64,000 nt of DNA from Podarcis raffonei (GCF_027172205.1 NC_070604.1:61397023-61461022), one strand, 5' to 3'; shown: positions 37,769 to 46,470, counted from the stretch's first letter. Numbers and translations are program-made. The notes: generated from the letters alone by a model not told the origin.

Positions 37769-39621
37769 TAAGGGGGGGTATTGTTTTGCTGTTTTGTTTT
37801 CCTTACATTCATGATTTATCCGGCATTTTATTCTGTGAACCGCCCTGAGATCTTATGATGAAGGGCGATATATCAATCAATCAATCAATCAATCAATCAA
37901 ATAAATAAATAAGCCCTTGACAAATATAATGGTTCCCCACCCCTGAGGAAAAGGTATATGAGAAAGGGAAGCAGGCAATCCACACATTCAGAAACAGTCT
38001 GACACTGTTCTTTGGAATTAGATTTCTTACCATGACTTAGTGGAGAAGACTGAATGCTTCCCACATCAATAACACTCTGCCTATCCAAAATCAGCACGTG
38101 AGGGAGAAAGCCTCAGGCCTACCATTTTTCCCAGCATGCTAGCTTTCCATCGAAAGGATTTTCAGATGGAAGAACATCTGAACACATATAGAATGGCTTT
38201 TACCAGTTACTATTTCTGAAGGTGTGGCTCAACACACAGTTCTACAGAAGGTTGTGTGTTGTGACACACAAGGATTATGACATTGTGAATCTTTTACAGC
38301 GGTATGAGTAAATATAAGTGGCCCAGTACAAAGGGAGGAGGAAGGATGAAAGTGAGGGTGGAGGAAGGAAGAGATAAGTCAGCAGATACAGCTCCTAATC
38401 ATTTAAAGGAGAAGCAAGGGCATGGCAACCAGAAAGTGCCCTCTCATCATGCTACATTGGAGCTTGCTGCACATATATTTAACAAGGTCACAACAATAAT
38501 TACTGTATGGAATTGAATGAGGATTCAAGCCACCTGCTCAGAGCTGAGGAATAATCAGTTGGTATGCATTGATAAGATCATCCCAAAGCTAAACTTGTTT
38601 AGCAAATAAGAATAAGAATAAGAATAAGAATAAGAATAAAATACAATATGTAGATGCAAATGGTGCATCACTCATGATCTCTAGCACCATTCTCAAAGTG
38701 ATGAATTTTCCTCCACATTCATCTGGCCCAGTGGACTTCAATCCATGAAAATCTATGTGACAATAATATGTATTTTAAGGTGCCACAGTACTCTCTTCCA
38801 ATTTCTTCTTTTCTACAACAGTTTAATATGGCTCTCTTGGGAGAGAGGGAATCTTACCAACATATTTATGCAAACCAACAATAACAGTTTTTCTTCAAAA
38901 CATAGCCTTATGACCAAAGTACTCTCATAGCAGGCAATATCTACAGAGGATTTTTGAAGACCATTTGGGTACATTGTTTTTACACACACCTTTCCACACC
39001 ATTCAATTTTGTGCTGCCTTTTCCTAGTACTGGGCCATACTGAATTCAATCCTTCACCGCCCAGAACATGTACAACAGACTTCAGATAAGATAGTTAAGG
39101 TGTGCAATTCATGACTAGGTCCTGAAACCTCACCATAAACCAGATATTGAAGTATAGTTGCAGAACTGCTGAAGGTTTTGCTGACAAAGTCCAGAATTTT
39201 AAAAACTGACATAAAACTAATATTGGCACAAACCTTTGAGATGTTAAGAATCTTGTCAATAAAGGGCAATATACTGTGCCTATCTGCCAGTGGAACAGAT
39301 GACTGCTTGTACTATGAGACTTTCTCTGTCTCCTCCACGCTGCCGCCCCTCCACCCAAAATCTGCTCCGAAGTATTGGGTGGTCCTCTGGGCAGAGGCTA
39401 GGAGGAAGAGAGGGAGAAACAGAAGTCTGCTTGGAAAACACTGGATTTCACCCAAAGCTCCTAAACCTGTCATGACAAAAATAAAAGATATAGGGACAGG
39501 AACATTTGTAAATAGGAATAGCTTTAAGGAACTTACTGCATTGTGTGATTTTCTGGATATTTGAAGTGATGCGTTGTGCTAACTGGTTAGGGTCTCCAGC
39601 GATGCCTGCATTGTACGCCAT
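18182..39621 (-). CDS. STX7: Syntaxin-7 (Qa-SNARE), nine coding exons
   Basis: Syntaxin-7 is the endosomal Qa-SNARE that pairs with VTI1B, STX8 and VAMP7/8 in late endosome and lysosome fusion. Joining the coding exons 39537-39621, 31577-31646, 30029-30119, 28400-28537, 26430-26482, 25932-26022, 25101-25173, 23628-23710 and 18182-18277 (minus strand) gives one uninterrupted 259-aa protein. Every junction has GT-AG ends and compatible phase. Human STX7 is 261 aa and matches along its length from memory. Residues about 8-125 form the N-terminal Habc bundle, and about 164-226 form the SNARE motif with the zero-layer Gln at residue 196 (HEQGD). A basic RKSRKK stretch leads into one C-terminal membrane segment (about 235-255) and a short lumenal tail. 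Best-conserved blocks are [30 protein letters not shown] and [14 protein letters not shown]. The start is the MAYNAG methionine, aligned with human MSYTPG. STX12 was considered, but the tail and linker fit STX7 better. Confidence 0.97.
18602..18697. repeat. Palindromic repeat with GGCTGCAATYCTAA ends
   Basis: The left end TGCAATCCTAACCGTGTCTA and right end TTGGGTTAGAATTGCAGCC are inverted. The interior reads AGTCCTACAGAATTCAATG. Related pieces are seen near 25,568, 29,740, 61,402 and 62,762. The family name is not recalled. Confidence 0.5.
19519..22705 (-). mobile_element. Long L2-clade LINE with endonuclease and reverse transcriptase
   Basis: The minus-strand frame from 22,705 to 19,622 is a single reading frame of about 1,028 codons, interrupted by only two in-frame stops: TGA at 22270-22268 and TAG at 21199-21197. 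The first could be CGA to TGA and the second CAG to TAG. The endonuclease part shows [25 protein letters not shown] and SDHFLVQL. The RT part shows [33 protein letters not shown] and the YADD active site (20470-20459), then [15 protein letters not shown] typical of L2 C-termini. The 3' end has GGCTGGGGAGGCCCAGCCAG, GGGTATAAATAATAA and an (ATT)n tail at about 19,519. It lies in STX7 intron 9 in the same orientation as the gene. The true 5' end is uncertain. Confidence 0.93.
22715..22745 (+). repeat. (AAAC)n microsatellite
   Basis: Tandem AAAC units just outside the L2 coding region, possibly in its 5' part. Confidence 0.85.
23628..23710 (-). CDS. STX7: STX7 exon 9: residues 201-228
   Basis: Exon of 83 nt with acceptor TCAAAG and donor GTAAAT. 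It encodes [20 protein letters not shown] and LSRAADYQ. Only one residue differs from the human sequence as I recall it (Thr for Asn). Confidence 0.96.
23841..24452. mobile_element. Candidate TIR element in STX7 intron 8
   Basis: Ends GGGAAATCCTAAGCACACTT and ACTAAATGTGCTTAGGATTT are inverted. The 610-bp interior has a 155-codon open frame on the plus strand that resembles nothing I know and is probably chance. No clear target duplication was seen. Confidence 0.4.
25101..25173 (-). CDS. STX7: STX7 exon 8: residues 177-200, SNARE centre
   Basis: Exon of 73 nt with acceptor TTACAG and donor GTAAGC. It encodes [20 protein letters not shown] and GDVI. Gln196 in HEQGD is the ionic zero-layer residue that defines a Qa-SNARE. 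Confidence 0.96.
25932..26022 (-). CDS. STX7: STX7 exon 7: residues 146-176
   Basis: Exon of 91 nt with acceptor TTATAG and donor GTGAGC. It completes Ser146 and encodes [20 protein letters not shown] then [10 protein letters not shown]. This is the acidic stretch before the SNARE motif and its first heptads. Confidence 0.95.
26430..26482 (-). CDS. STX7: STX7 exon 6: residues 129-145
   Basis: A small 53-nt exon with acceptor TTGCAG and donor GTAGGA. It encodes the variable linker [17 protein letters not shown]. Human STX7 has GSFPEDSSKERNLVSWE here, and the shared LVSW anchors the assignment. It is too short to be called on length alone and rests on splice signals, frame and alignment. Confidence 0.9.
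27081..27237. mobile_element. hAT-like MITE with 8-bp target duplication
   Basis: Inverted ends CAGTGCTTTTTTTCT and AGAAAAAAAAGCACTG. Flanks CTCTTAGG and ATCTTAGG match at 7 of 8 positions. The interior (TTAGATTCACAAAATGTTTA) is shared, in reverse, with 52,843-53,114. It lies in STX7 intron 5. Confidence 0.78.
27965..28037 (-). mobile_element. Decayed LINE 3' tail (L2/CR1 type)
   Basis: TTTATGTACCACGTGATTGT and CTCAAAGTGGTTTATAAAAG resemble the complement of the standard 3' segment that ends in a coding-strand AAATAAA-type tail. Similar decayed pieces lie at 52,476-52,575 and 59,740-59,835. Confidence 0.35.
28109..28361. mobile_element. Tc1/mariner-like MITE (CAGTGGTACC family), copy 1
   Basis: Begins CAGTGGTACCTAGG and ends GGTACAACTG, so the ends are inverted, and it is flanked by TA on both sides. 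The interior contains TTCGAACTCC-like inverted motifs and CTGATTGGCTGCAGGAGC. It lies in STX7 intron 5, 38 bp beyond exon 5. Confidence 0.8.
28400..28537 (-). CDS. STX7: STX7 exon 5: residues 83-128
   Basis: Exon of 138 nt (46 codons, phase 0 at both ends), with acceptor CCTTAG and donor GTAAGT. It encodes the end of the Habc region ([20 protein letters not shown]) and the basic stretch [13 protein letters not shown]. Confidence 0.96.
29375..29500. mobile_element. Palindromic MITE in STX7 intron 4
   Basis: Arms GTGGGAACCTGCAGCTCTCT and GAGGGCTACAGGCTCCCCAC pair, as do ATATTGTTGGACTCCAAC and GTATTCCAACAATAT. Confidence 0.65.
30029..30119 (-). CDS. STX7: STX7 exon 4: residues 52-82
   Basis: Exon of 91 nt with acceptor TTTTAG and donor GTATAA. 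It encodes [20 protein letters not shown] and then [10 protein letters not shown]. This is nearly identical to human STX7, apart from the linker before SEQ. Confidence 0.95.
31084..31160 (+). repeat. (TTTC)n(TC)n pyrimidine tract in STX7 intron 3
   Basis: About 77 bp of pure pyrimidine on the plus strand (pure purine in the STX7 transcript), starting about 417 bp past exon 3. Confidence 0.97.
31577..31646 (-). CDS. STX7: STX7 exon 3: residues 29-51
   Basis: Exon of 70 nt with acceptor AAACAG and donor GTAAGC. It enters with two bases of codon 29 (A|CT = Thr) and leaves with two bases of codon 52. It encodes [15 protein letters not shown] and onward, matching human [15 protein letters not shown]. 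Confidence 0.95.
31905..33430 (-). mobile_element. Old CR1 LINE, interrupted by a Sauria SINE
   Basis: Reverse-sense CR1 3' sequence (TAGTCCAACATTC, GCACTCTC, GATTTCCAGCAACT, TTTGTCTAATCCC) is followed by the antisense of its RT region (ATTGGTGTCATCAGTAAACT, AGTTACTGATTCATAAG). It is split by the SINE at 32,057-32,437. The copy is well decayed, with a (TTA)n array near 32,858-32,875. It lies in STX7 intron 2. Confidence 0.7.
32057..32437 (-). mobile_element. Sauria-type tRNA SINE inserted in CR1
   Basis: Full-length reverse-sense copy from the GGTAAAGG tail to the head complement CCACAGCACCACCCACATCC. The flanks CTGGAGGTCATATA and TTGGAGTTAATATA look like a diverged target duplication. Confidence 0.92.
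33431..34295. other. STX7 intron 2, no element recognised
   Basis: Beyond the CR1 there is no coding potential and no clear repeat. The stretches 34,444-35,533, 35,633-37,299 and 37,916-39,536 of the same intron are likewise featureless, apart from the MITE and hexamer array listed. Confidence 0.55.
34296..34443 (+). mobile_element. tRNA(Ile)-headed SINE with CR1-like tail
   Basis: The head has an A box TAGCTCAGTTGG (34,304-34,315), the tRNA-Ile-like GGTGCTGATAATGCCAAGGT and a B box GGTTCGATC (34,349-34,357). The tail TTGGACTAGATGATCCTCAG and CCCTTCCAACTCTA is the CR1 3' end. Confidence 0.85.
35534..35632. mobile_element. Palindromic MITE fragment
   Basis: CAACTGTTGTTGGACTACAA and CAATCCAACAACTTCTGG are inverted arms around CCCATCATCCCC and GGGATGATGG. 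Confidence 0.58.
37300..37915 (+). mobile_element. Two nested L2-type LINE 3' ends
   Basis: An outer L2-like 3' end (TGGCTCCCTGTTTGTGGAATG, CTTCAACCAGGCCTT) runs to about 37,497. It resumes at about 37,790 (GTGAACCGCCCTGAGATCTT) and ends in (ATCA)n(ATAA)n at 37,872-37,915. Inserted in it at about 37,498-37,770 is a second L2 3' end (CTTCTCAGTAGTGGCGCCCA to GGGTATAAATAATAAATTAG) with its own (AGT)n tail. Both are in plus orientation. Confidence 0.75.
38604..38640 (+). repeat. (AATAAG)n microsatellite
   Basis: About six tandem hexamers in STX7 intron 2. Confidence 0.93.
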
Positions 39622-39678
39622 GGTTGATTGGGACGATGCACACTAGGTCATAAACAAAAGATTCACCAATAATGCCAC
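39537..39678 (-). CDS. STX7: STX7 exon 2: start codon, residues 1-28
   Basis: The ATG is at 39621-39619 in a good context (CAACCATGG). Coding runs to 39537 and stops one base into codon 29, before the donor GTAAGT. The 5' UTR part probably begins at 39678, after a pyrimidine-rich TTATATTTTCAG. That acceptor is inferred, not confirmed. The block encodes [19 protein letters not shown], the start of the Habc bundle. Confidence 0.9.
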
Positions 39679-40428
39679 CTGAAAATATAAGGAGAATATA
39701 TTTTTTAAGAAGTTACACATAATAGGGAAATGCATCATAAAAACTCAAATGTTCAAGTAAAACTTTAATCACCCTTTTTAATCACCCTTCCTATGGTACC
39801 TCCTATTTCCTTTGAATGATCTGCAGAGCAAGTTAGATTTGGAAAGGCTAGGAAGGAAATCCAAAAGTGCAGTAAAGAAGAGGTTTATAGCGCAATTAAG
39901 ACATCTGGCTAACTCTGTTTATAACTACACTGTAGGCAAGTAATGCTGATACATAAGGGGAAGTAGAGAAGAAAAGAGGCGACTTTGGAAGGGTGTCAAC
40001 ACAGAGAATGCCAGTTTCCACATCCAGACAAACTTGCTTGCAGCTTATACGAATCAAGACAGACACTCTATAGACTATTGTGTTAATTCCCTACGAGTGG
40101 ATAAAATTATCAACTTGAGCTGGGGAAGTTTGGTCATGAAGTTTGCTGGATAATTATGAGCAGTAACCATCCTTCACTGATCCCATGGGATTGTTGTGAA
40201 AATAATAAAAGTGGGAAGCATATTCTGTCCTTTAAACTCCATGAAGAAAAAAAGAGAGTAAAAATAGGGGCTGTGAATCAGCTCTGTGTGGAGGAGGAAT
40301 AATGCACATCTTCTCACACTCCTGGGTTGAAATGTGATTTCAATAAACACTCACCCATAAGCCAGATCCCCCATCCCCAAATCACTTGCCACATGGCGTA
40401 ATAGTTCTTTCCCCCATATAATTCTAGG

Positions 40429-40668
40429 CAGGGCTTTTTGCAGCCAGAACTTACTGGAACTGGGTTCTGGCACCTCTTTGGTGAGTGCTAGCACCTCTTT
40501 TGTGCATTCTGGCACCTCTTTAGCATTTCAGCATGACGGCATGGCAGCATGGCATTAAAGAGGCTGCGGACAGTGGTGGCATAAGAATAGAAGCTTTTTC
40601 AGGGGAGATGTCCCCTAAAAAAAAGCTTAACAAGTTCTGGCACCTTTTTTCTGGACAAAAAAGCCCTG
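40429..40668. mobile_element. hAT-like MITE
   Basis: Ends CAGGGCTTTTTGCAGCCAGA and CTGGACAAAAAAGCCCTG are inverted. Possible 8-bp duplication ATTCTAGG and TATCTAGG (6 of 8). The interior repeats the phrase TCTGGCACCTCTTT. A related fragment lies near 8,112-8,158. Confidence 0.68.
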
Positions 40669-41439
40669 TATCTAGGACCAAGGGCTTTGCGAGGAGTGAG
40701 GTTGCCTTCAAAGCCCTGAAGAGCAATGGATTACTTTTTGTTAAAGCACAACAATGAAGGCATGTCTTTCATTTTATGAGCAGCCTCAGACATTACAGAA
40801 AGAGCCAGTGTAAGCAGCGAGAGGAGCCCCATGGACCATCTATTTCACTACACTACCACCTCCATCTTGTAATAGGAGCTGTGCAGAGATGCACACAAGC
40901 TCTAGATGCAGGAGCAGCTTGAGAGAGAATAGCCTGAAGACACTGGTCAGGGATGGGGAATTGTGGCCCTCCAGATGTTGCAGGGCTAAAACTTATGTGA
41001 AGCTAAGCAGATGACAGTGCAAGCTGTTTGGATTGTAGACCATGTTCATAGAATCATTTGGATGGTTTTCCAAGTCCCTTGGAGGAACAGCAGGACATTC
41101 ATTTTGGAGGTGAGCTAATATTATTTTTAATGTTATTGGAATATTGGTAGATCTTATAATATATTATAAGGGGATTTAATTTCATAGTACGTTTTATGAG
41201 ATGTTTTCATTAACTTGCTGTTTAACTACTTGTTATATTTTGTAACTTAGTGAATTATGTAACTTTTTCACAATTCGATGATTCTGTGTCATGAGAGCAT
41301 AGCAGCATACAAATAAATGCAGATGATAACAATAAGACTGAACTTCCTCTGCTCACATTTCCCCATTGTTACACTAGGAATTCTCACAAAGTCTCCTGAG
41401 TCCTGACCAACATTTAAATGTTCTCTCAACATAAAGATA

Positions 41440-41562
41440 TTCCAGTGTTTTAACATACACTGTTATTTTGAAATAGCTTTTTGCTACGTTGTATGAAAGC
41501 ATATAAAAGACAGTTACTTTGAAACTACTCTCTGCTACGTTGCATGAAATAGCAGTTACTTT
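41440..41562 (+). repeat. Imperfect tandem duplication in STX7 intron 1
   Basis: The phrase GTTATTTTGAAATAGC, TGCTACGTTGTATGAAA recurs as GTTACTTTGAAACTAC, TGCTACGTTGCATGAAA at about 50-60 bp spacing. A third start follows. Confidence 0.6.
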
Positions 41563-41637
41563 CTCATATAAACAGCTCCACGATAAGGACACAGTTAACT
41601 GCCAAACCAGCTTCTCATGCACAGAACTGGTTTGCAC

Positions 41638-41850
41638 GTAATGGTAAGCCAAACCATGGTTTAGCACAAATGTGCACAAGTGAAGGTTTTCACAGAGAAG
41701 ATCATGGATGCTGCACTCCTGAACTGGTCCTCCCGATGGTATGAGTTAAACCATGGTTTGGCTTAGTGCGATGTCTGAACCTGAACTTATGGTTTGTCTC
41801 CTGCAGACAAACCATGAACGTCTAGAATTTGGACAACACACTCAGCCAAA
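41638..41850. repeat. AAACCATGGTTT palindrome cluster in STX7 intron 1
   Basis: The perfect palindrome AAACCATGGTTT occurs at 41,651-41,662 and 41,748-41,759, with flanks GTAAGCC and GGCTTAG inverted. A related ACAAACCATGA lies near 41,808. This suggests a MITE with long inverted arms. Confidence 0.45.
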
Positions 41851-42032
41851 CCACTGCTTAGCTCATGTTGGTACAGCAGGAGGACTGGAGGTGCAAAGTG
41901 GCCCACACGGTCATGCAAAGATTGCCGTGTTGCATTCTGGTACTGATACACAGGCACAAAAAACATGTACCCTCTGTTAGCTGTAAAGGGCGTTAGAGTA
42001 CATCACAAATCTCTTTAAAACACATGGAAGTA

Positions 42033-42249
42033 CAGTGGTACCTCAGAAGTCGAACAGAATCCATTCCGGAAGTCTGTTCGACTTCCAAAACATTCAGACA
42101 CCAAGGTGCAGCTTCCGATTGGTTGCAGGAAGCTCCTGCAGCCAATTGGAAGCCACAGAAGCTGCACTGGATGCTCGGGTTCCGAAGAAAGTTCACAAAC
42201 CAGGCAAAATTTTTGACTCGGAAAGCATTTGTGAACCAAGATACGACTG
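42033..42249. mobile_element. Tc1/mariner-like MITE (CAGTGGTACC family), copy 2
   Basis: Same family as 28,109-28,361: CAGTGGTACCTCAG start, GATACGACTG end, TA on both sides and a shared interior (CCGATTGGTTGCAGGAAGCT). Confidence 0.8.
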
Positions 42250-43665
42250 TAGTAGGTCAGAAATGGTGCTATTTCTGTAGATACACAGGAATCTGCCTTA
42301 CAAAGAATCAAACTGTTAGTTCATCTAACTCAGTCTACACTGAGGGTCTTCCAGGGTTTCAAACTAGGATTTTATGTGGAGATGCTAGGGACTTAATTTG
42401 GGATCTTTTGCATGAAAGGTATGCACTCTCCCATGCACTGAGGAGGAAAGTCTATATTTGTAGACATCTATGGGCCTTCACTTTTGCGAGAGCTGAGAGT
42501 GCAGGGTTCAAGCTCCTGTAGAGGTTTGTACACATAAGCTTCAGTGCTCAATCAGTGCTCAAACATGAGAGCAATGTATTACATGATCCCGAGGCAAGCA
42601 GGATTACACTGCTTGTAATGTGTGAAGGGGCCACTGAATTATAGGGCATGGAAGTGTGATCATCTGCTCTAGGGTAGAGGATCTATACATGAAAACCCAC
42701 CCTGGCTGAGATCATAAACAACTTTACTGAGAACACGTCTGTCAGCCACCTTGTATAGGCCACAACCATTTTGCGCAGGGGTTCCATTCCCACTCCTTGT
42801 GGTTGCCCTACCCAGCCCCGTTCCAGCCTGCCCCCATTCCGCCTTCTTCCGGATCCAAAAGGACCCACACATCCACTGGACATGCCTAAAATGGTCTCCA
42901 CCAGTAATTCATAAACCACTTTGAGGACTTGTTGCTGAAAAGCAGGTACAAATACGTATCGATAATGAAGAGCAAGCTTGGGAAGAATTCCAAGAAGATC
43001 GGGAGACAAACAGGAATAGTCTGGAATCATCAAGCCAGGTACAGAGAGCAGAAGTGGGCTGTGGTCTTTCAAATTTCAGCGACTCCCTGTGTGAGGCCAA
43101 AATTCAGCGCCTTCCATTCTTCTCAGTTCACTACGTCATAGGTGCAACGCCCTGTGGCACCCCCTAGGTTTGGTGTCCAGTGTAGCAGAACTGGTTGCAC
43201 TGCCCTAAATCCATCTCTGTGGGAAGGCAGCCCAGTCCAGCAGGAGTCCAGGCTTAGGACCATGTTCAGGGCAATACCAATGGTTTCCCATGGGACAACT
43301 TTCAAGATGTAGAGCTCAATTCTATTTTTAACTCCTCTTTCAGTTCCTTTTACTGCAACATCACCTCTCTCACACACCTGGTGGTACTTCCTCTTCAAAT
43401 TGACTTTAAGGTGCCTGAAGTGTCCCACAGTCTTGCACTGAGATTTATGGATACTAGCACGACTGGGTGGTGCACCTAATTATCCTGTGGAAAGAAACTT
43501 GCTGGAGTATATCTATGTAGGCATGGGAGATTTAAGATACTCTGTTGCCCAACTTTTGAGATTGTTTTGCAAACGTAGTAGCGATTAGCAACCCTAAGCA
43601 CCAGGGTGGAGCATCCTAAAGAAACACACTCGGAATAGAGGGTAGGGACAGTTATTCCTCTACAA

Positions 43666-44221
43666 CAGGGGACAGCAAACTTTTTTAGGAGGGGGCTGGT
43701 TCACCGCCCCTCAGACCTTGTGGTGGGCCGGACTGCGTGCACGCACACATGCACACATGCACACATGATGGAGGGGGGCTTCTCTCTCTCCCCCAGCCCC
43801 TCCCCTCCCCCTGCTTTCCTACCTCCTCTGCCGCTCTGCCTGCGGTTGGGAGCCGGCAGTGGTGGTGGCGCCTCTCCTTTCTGGGCCAGCTTTCCTGGAT
43901 GCCAGGCATGCCAAGCTCCAGCTGAAGCCCCACAACACTGCCATCACAGCGCAGCCATAGATGGAGAGGCCAGCGCACGGGCGGCAAGGCTTCGGATTGG
44001 CTGGCTGCTCAAAGCCCAGCTCCCTTCCTCTGCATGGCAGGGAGAAGCCAGGAGGAGGGAGGGAGAAGGGAGGCAGCGCCAGAATTGCAAAATAAAAATA
44101 AAAATGGCGCAGCCCGAACGATCATGCCGATCCAAGCGGTGATTCTAGGACCGCCTGCAGGCTGAATCCAGAGGGCAATTGGGCCTGATCCGGCCTGCGG
44201 ACCTTAGTTTGCCGACCCATG
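43666..44221. mobile_element. hAT-like non-autonomous element, perfect 8-bp target duplication
   Basis: Starts CAGGGGACAGCAAACTTTTT and ends TTAGTTTGCCGACCCATG. It is flanked by CTCTACAA at 43,658-43,665 and 44,222-44,229. The interior is GC-rich and has no transposase frame. It lies in STX7 intron 1. Confidence 0.85.
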
Positions 44222-44813
44222 CTCTACAAGGTCATAGTGGTTAATGCCTCTCTTCCTGGGAACCTCATGGTCAGAGCATAACATCCCAGGATTCTCTGCA
44301 CCCGTAAGGTACCATCAATGGTAAGATACACACCACACTGGATTCAAAGCGTAATTGATAGGACTTTCAAAGATGACTTCCAAGGAGCCAAAGAATTTAA
44401 AAGCAATTAAATAGTTACAGTACTAGATTTAGGATCTTTCTTTCATATAACTGCAGTCTAAGAAAAACAATAGATTGGTAAACTCAGCCACTTAAAAGGC
44501 TTTCTCAAAGATGTTCAAACCATCAGTTCAATCCAAAAGTACAACAAGCCCAGTTTTATTTTAGAACAATGCATCGTACTGGATAGATCCTAGGATGTTT
44601 TATAGATGTATGCAATCCAAGTTTTAAGATCGTTCACAAGATACCTCAGAAGACATAAGAGTGTTACAGAGGCAATTTTCATCCTTCTTTTGTCCTTCTT
44701 TAAGAAAAAGAAGTGTCCTTAACTGAATTATAACATTTATTGTTTCAGACCCTACTGAAGATATAGACTAGCGGTCAGCAATACCTCATCTGTTTTACAT
44801 TCTTGAGATAGCA

Positions 44814-44950
44814 AGGACAGCTCAGTCAGTAGAGCATGAGACTTAATCTCAGGGTTGTGGGTCGACCCCCACGTTGGGTGAAATATTCCTGCATTGCAGT
44901 GAGTTGGACTCAGTGGTCCTCCTGGTCCCTTCCAACTGATTCTGTGAGGT
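44814..44950 (+). mobile_element. tRNA(Lys)-like-headed SINE with CR1-like tail
   Basis: The head ACAGCTCAGTCAGTAGAGCA, GAGACTTAATCTCAGGGTTG and GTGGGTCGACC is tRNA-Lys-like. The tail GCATTGCAGTGAGTTGGACT and CCCTTCCAACTGA matches the other CR1-tailed SINEs. It is not a functional tRNA gene, as the acceptor stem is not preserved. Confidence 0.78.
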
Positions 44951-44965
44951 TACTTGCTAAGTAGT

Positions 44966-45735
44966 TACGAACACAAGAAGAGCCTGCTGGATCAGGCCAA
45001 TGGCCCATCTAGTCCAGCATCATGCTCTCACAGTGGCTGGCCAAATGTCTCTGGGAACCTGCAAGCAGAATTCAAGCACAAAGACACGCTCCCTTCCTGT
45101 GATTTCCAGCAACTGGTATTCAGAAACACTGCCGCCACAAACTGTGGAGGCAGAACACAGCCATCATGGCTAAGAGCCATTGATAGCCCTCTCCCCTGTG
45201 AATTTATCAAATCCTCTTTTAAAGCCATCTATGTTGGTGGCCAAGGGGACGCGGGTGGCGCTGCGGGTTAAACCACAGAGCCTAGGACTTGCCGATCAGA
45301 AGGCTGGCGGTTCGAATCCGCACGACGGGGTGAGCTCCCGTTGCTCAGTCCCTGCTCCTGCCCACCTAGCAGTTCGAAAGCACATCAAAGTGCAAGTAGA
45401 TAAATAGGTACCGCTCCAGTGGGAAGGTAAACGGCGTTTCTGTACGCTGCTCTGGTTCGCCAGAAGCGCTTAGTCATGCTGGCCACATGACCCGGAAGCT
45501 GTATGCCGGCTCCCTCGGCCATAAAGTGAGATGAGCGCCGCAACCCCAGAGTCGGTCATGACTAGACCTAATGGTCAGGGGTCCCTTTACCTTTATACTT
45601 GGTGGCCATCACTGACCACTGATAGGAGAGAGTTCCATAGTTTGACTATGTACAGAACGAATAAGTATTTTCTTTTATCCGTCCTGAATCTTCCAACATT
45701 TGGCTTTATAGTTCCCAAATGAGATTTAGTTTCAA
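44966..45735 (-). mobile_element. CR1 LINE 3' end split by a Sauria SINE
   Basis: The left part 44,966-45,243 reads GAGCCTGCTGGATCAGGCCA and on to CCTCTTTTAAAGCCATCTAT. The right part 45,599-45,735 resumes with GGTGGCCATCACTGACCACT and CCGTCCTGAATCTTCCAACA. This is the common reptile CR1 terminus in reverse sense. Confidence 0.75.
45244..45598 (+). mobile_element. Sauria-type tRNA SINE inserted in CR1, 10-bp target duplication
   Basis: Well-preserved full-length copy: GGGGACGCGGGTGGCGCTGC head, B box GGTTCGAATCC, and a CCTTTACCTTT tail. Perfect duplication TTGGTGGCCA lies at 45,234-45,243 and 45,599-45,608. Confidence 0.95.
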
Positions 45736-46336
45736 TCCATAAACGATTTAAAAATCACCCTGTATTATTTATTAGGAAGGGAGACTGCATTGACAGTGGC
45801 AGAGAAAGGTTTTGATGCATACCAGTTTTTCAAGCAACTGGCCACTACCCCATATTCCTGCAAGCATTCAAAAGCTGCAAGAACTCACGCCACAGCTTCA
45901 AAAACTTCTCACCACATCTTCATAAAATGAGGAAGCCTCCAGAGGAAATTCTCCACCCCAGTGTATTTTGTCTTATTAAAACAAAAGCAGCTTCAGAATG
46001 CTGCAAGTTTGAACAGAGGAACAAGAGGAGAAGGGACTGGCTAACTTTCTCCCATCCATGTTTCCTCACTAAAACCCTCCCTACTCTGCCACTTGTCTCT
46101 TACAGCAGAGGGGCAGGGGGTTGAGACGCACAGCTGGTATTGCATTCAATAGGCATGGTTAACCACAAGAATGGTATTTTCATTTAGCCCTTCAGCCCTT
46201 TCATCTCTCTACCCAGTACTGCATCTTCCAGTGACATGTGGCAGTGGCTGCTGCCCACTGGTGAGGGGCAAGGCAGAAGGCAGGGACAGGAAGCCAGAAA
46301 AAAGCAGGAGCAACTGCCTGGGCAGAGTACACAACA

Positions 46337-46470
46337 TATATTTAAAGCACACGCCTTCTTCCAAAGAATCATGGGAACTGCCGGTTAAGGGTGCTGGGAC
46401 TTGTAGCTCCATAGAGGAAAACTACAGTTCCAAAGGATTCTTGGGGAAGCCATGGGCGTATTGTGCGTAT
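46337..46470. mobile_element. Palindromic MITE, same family as 58.3 kb
   Basis: Shares GGTTAAGGGTGCTGGGACTT and GATTCTTGGGGAAGCCATG with the 58,275 copy. Inverted arms are visible at both ends. Confidence 0.6.

Noticed and set aside
18182-39621. STX12 as the identity of the syntaxin
   Set aside because: The linker LVSW, the [10 protein letters not shown] block and the tail LIIWG fit STX7, and the TAAR neighbour supports it.
44814-44890. tRNA-Lys-like gene
   Set aside because: Same reason: a SINE head without an intact acceptor stem.
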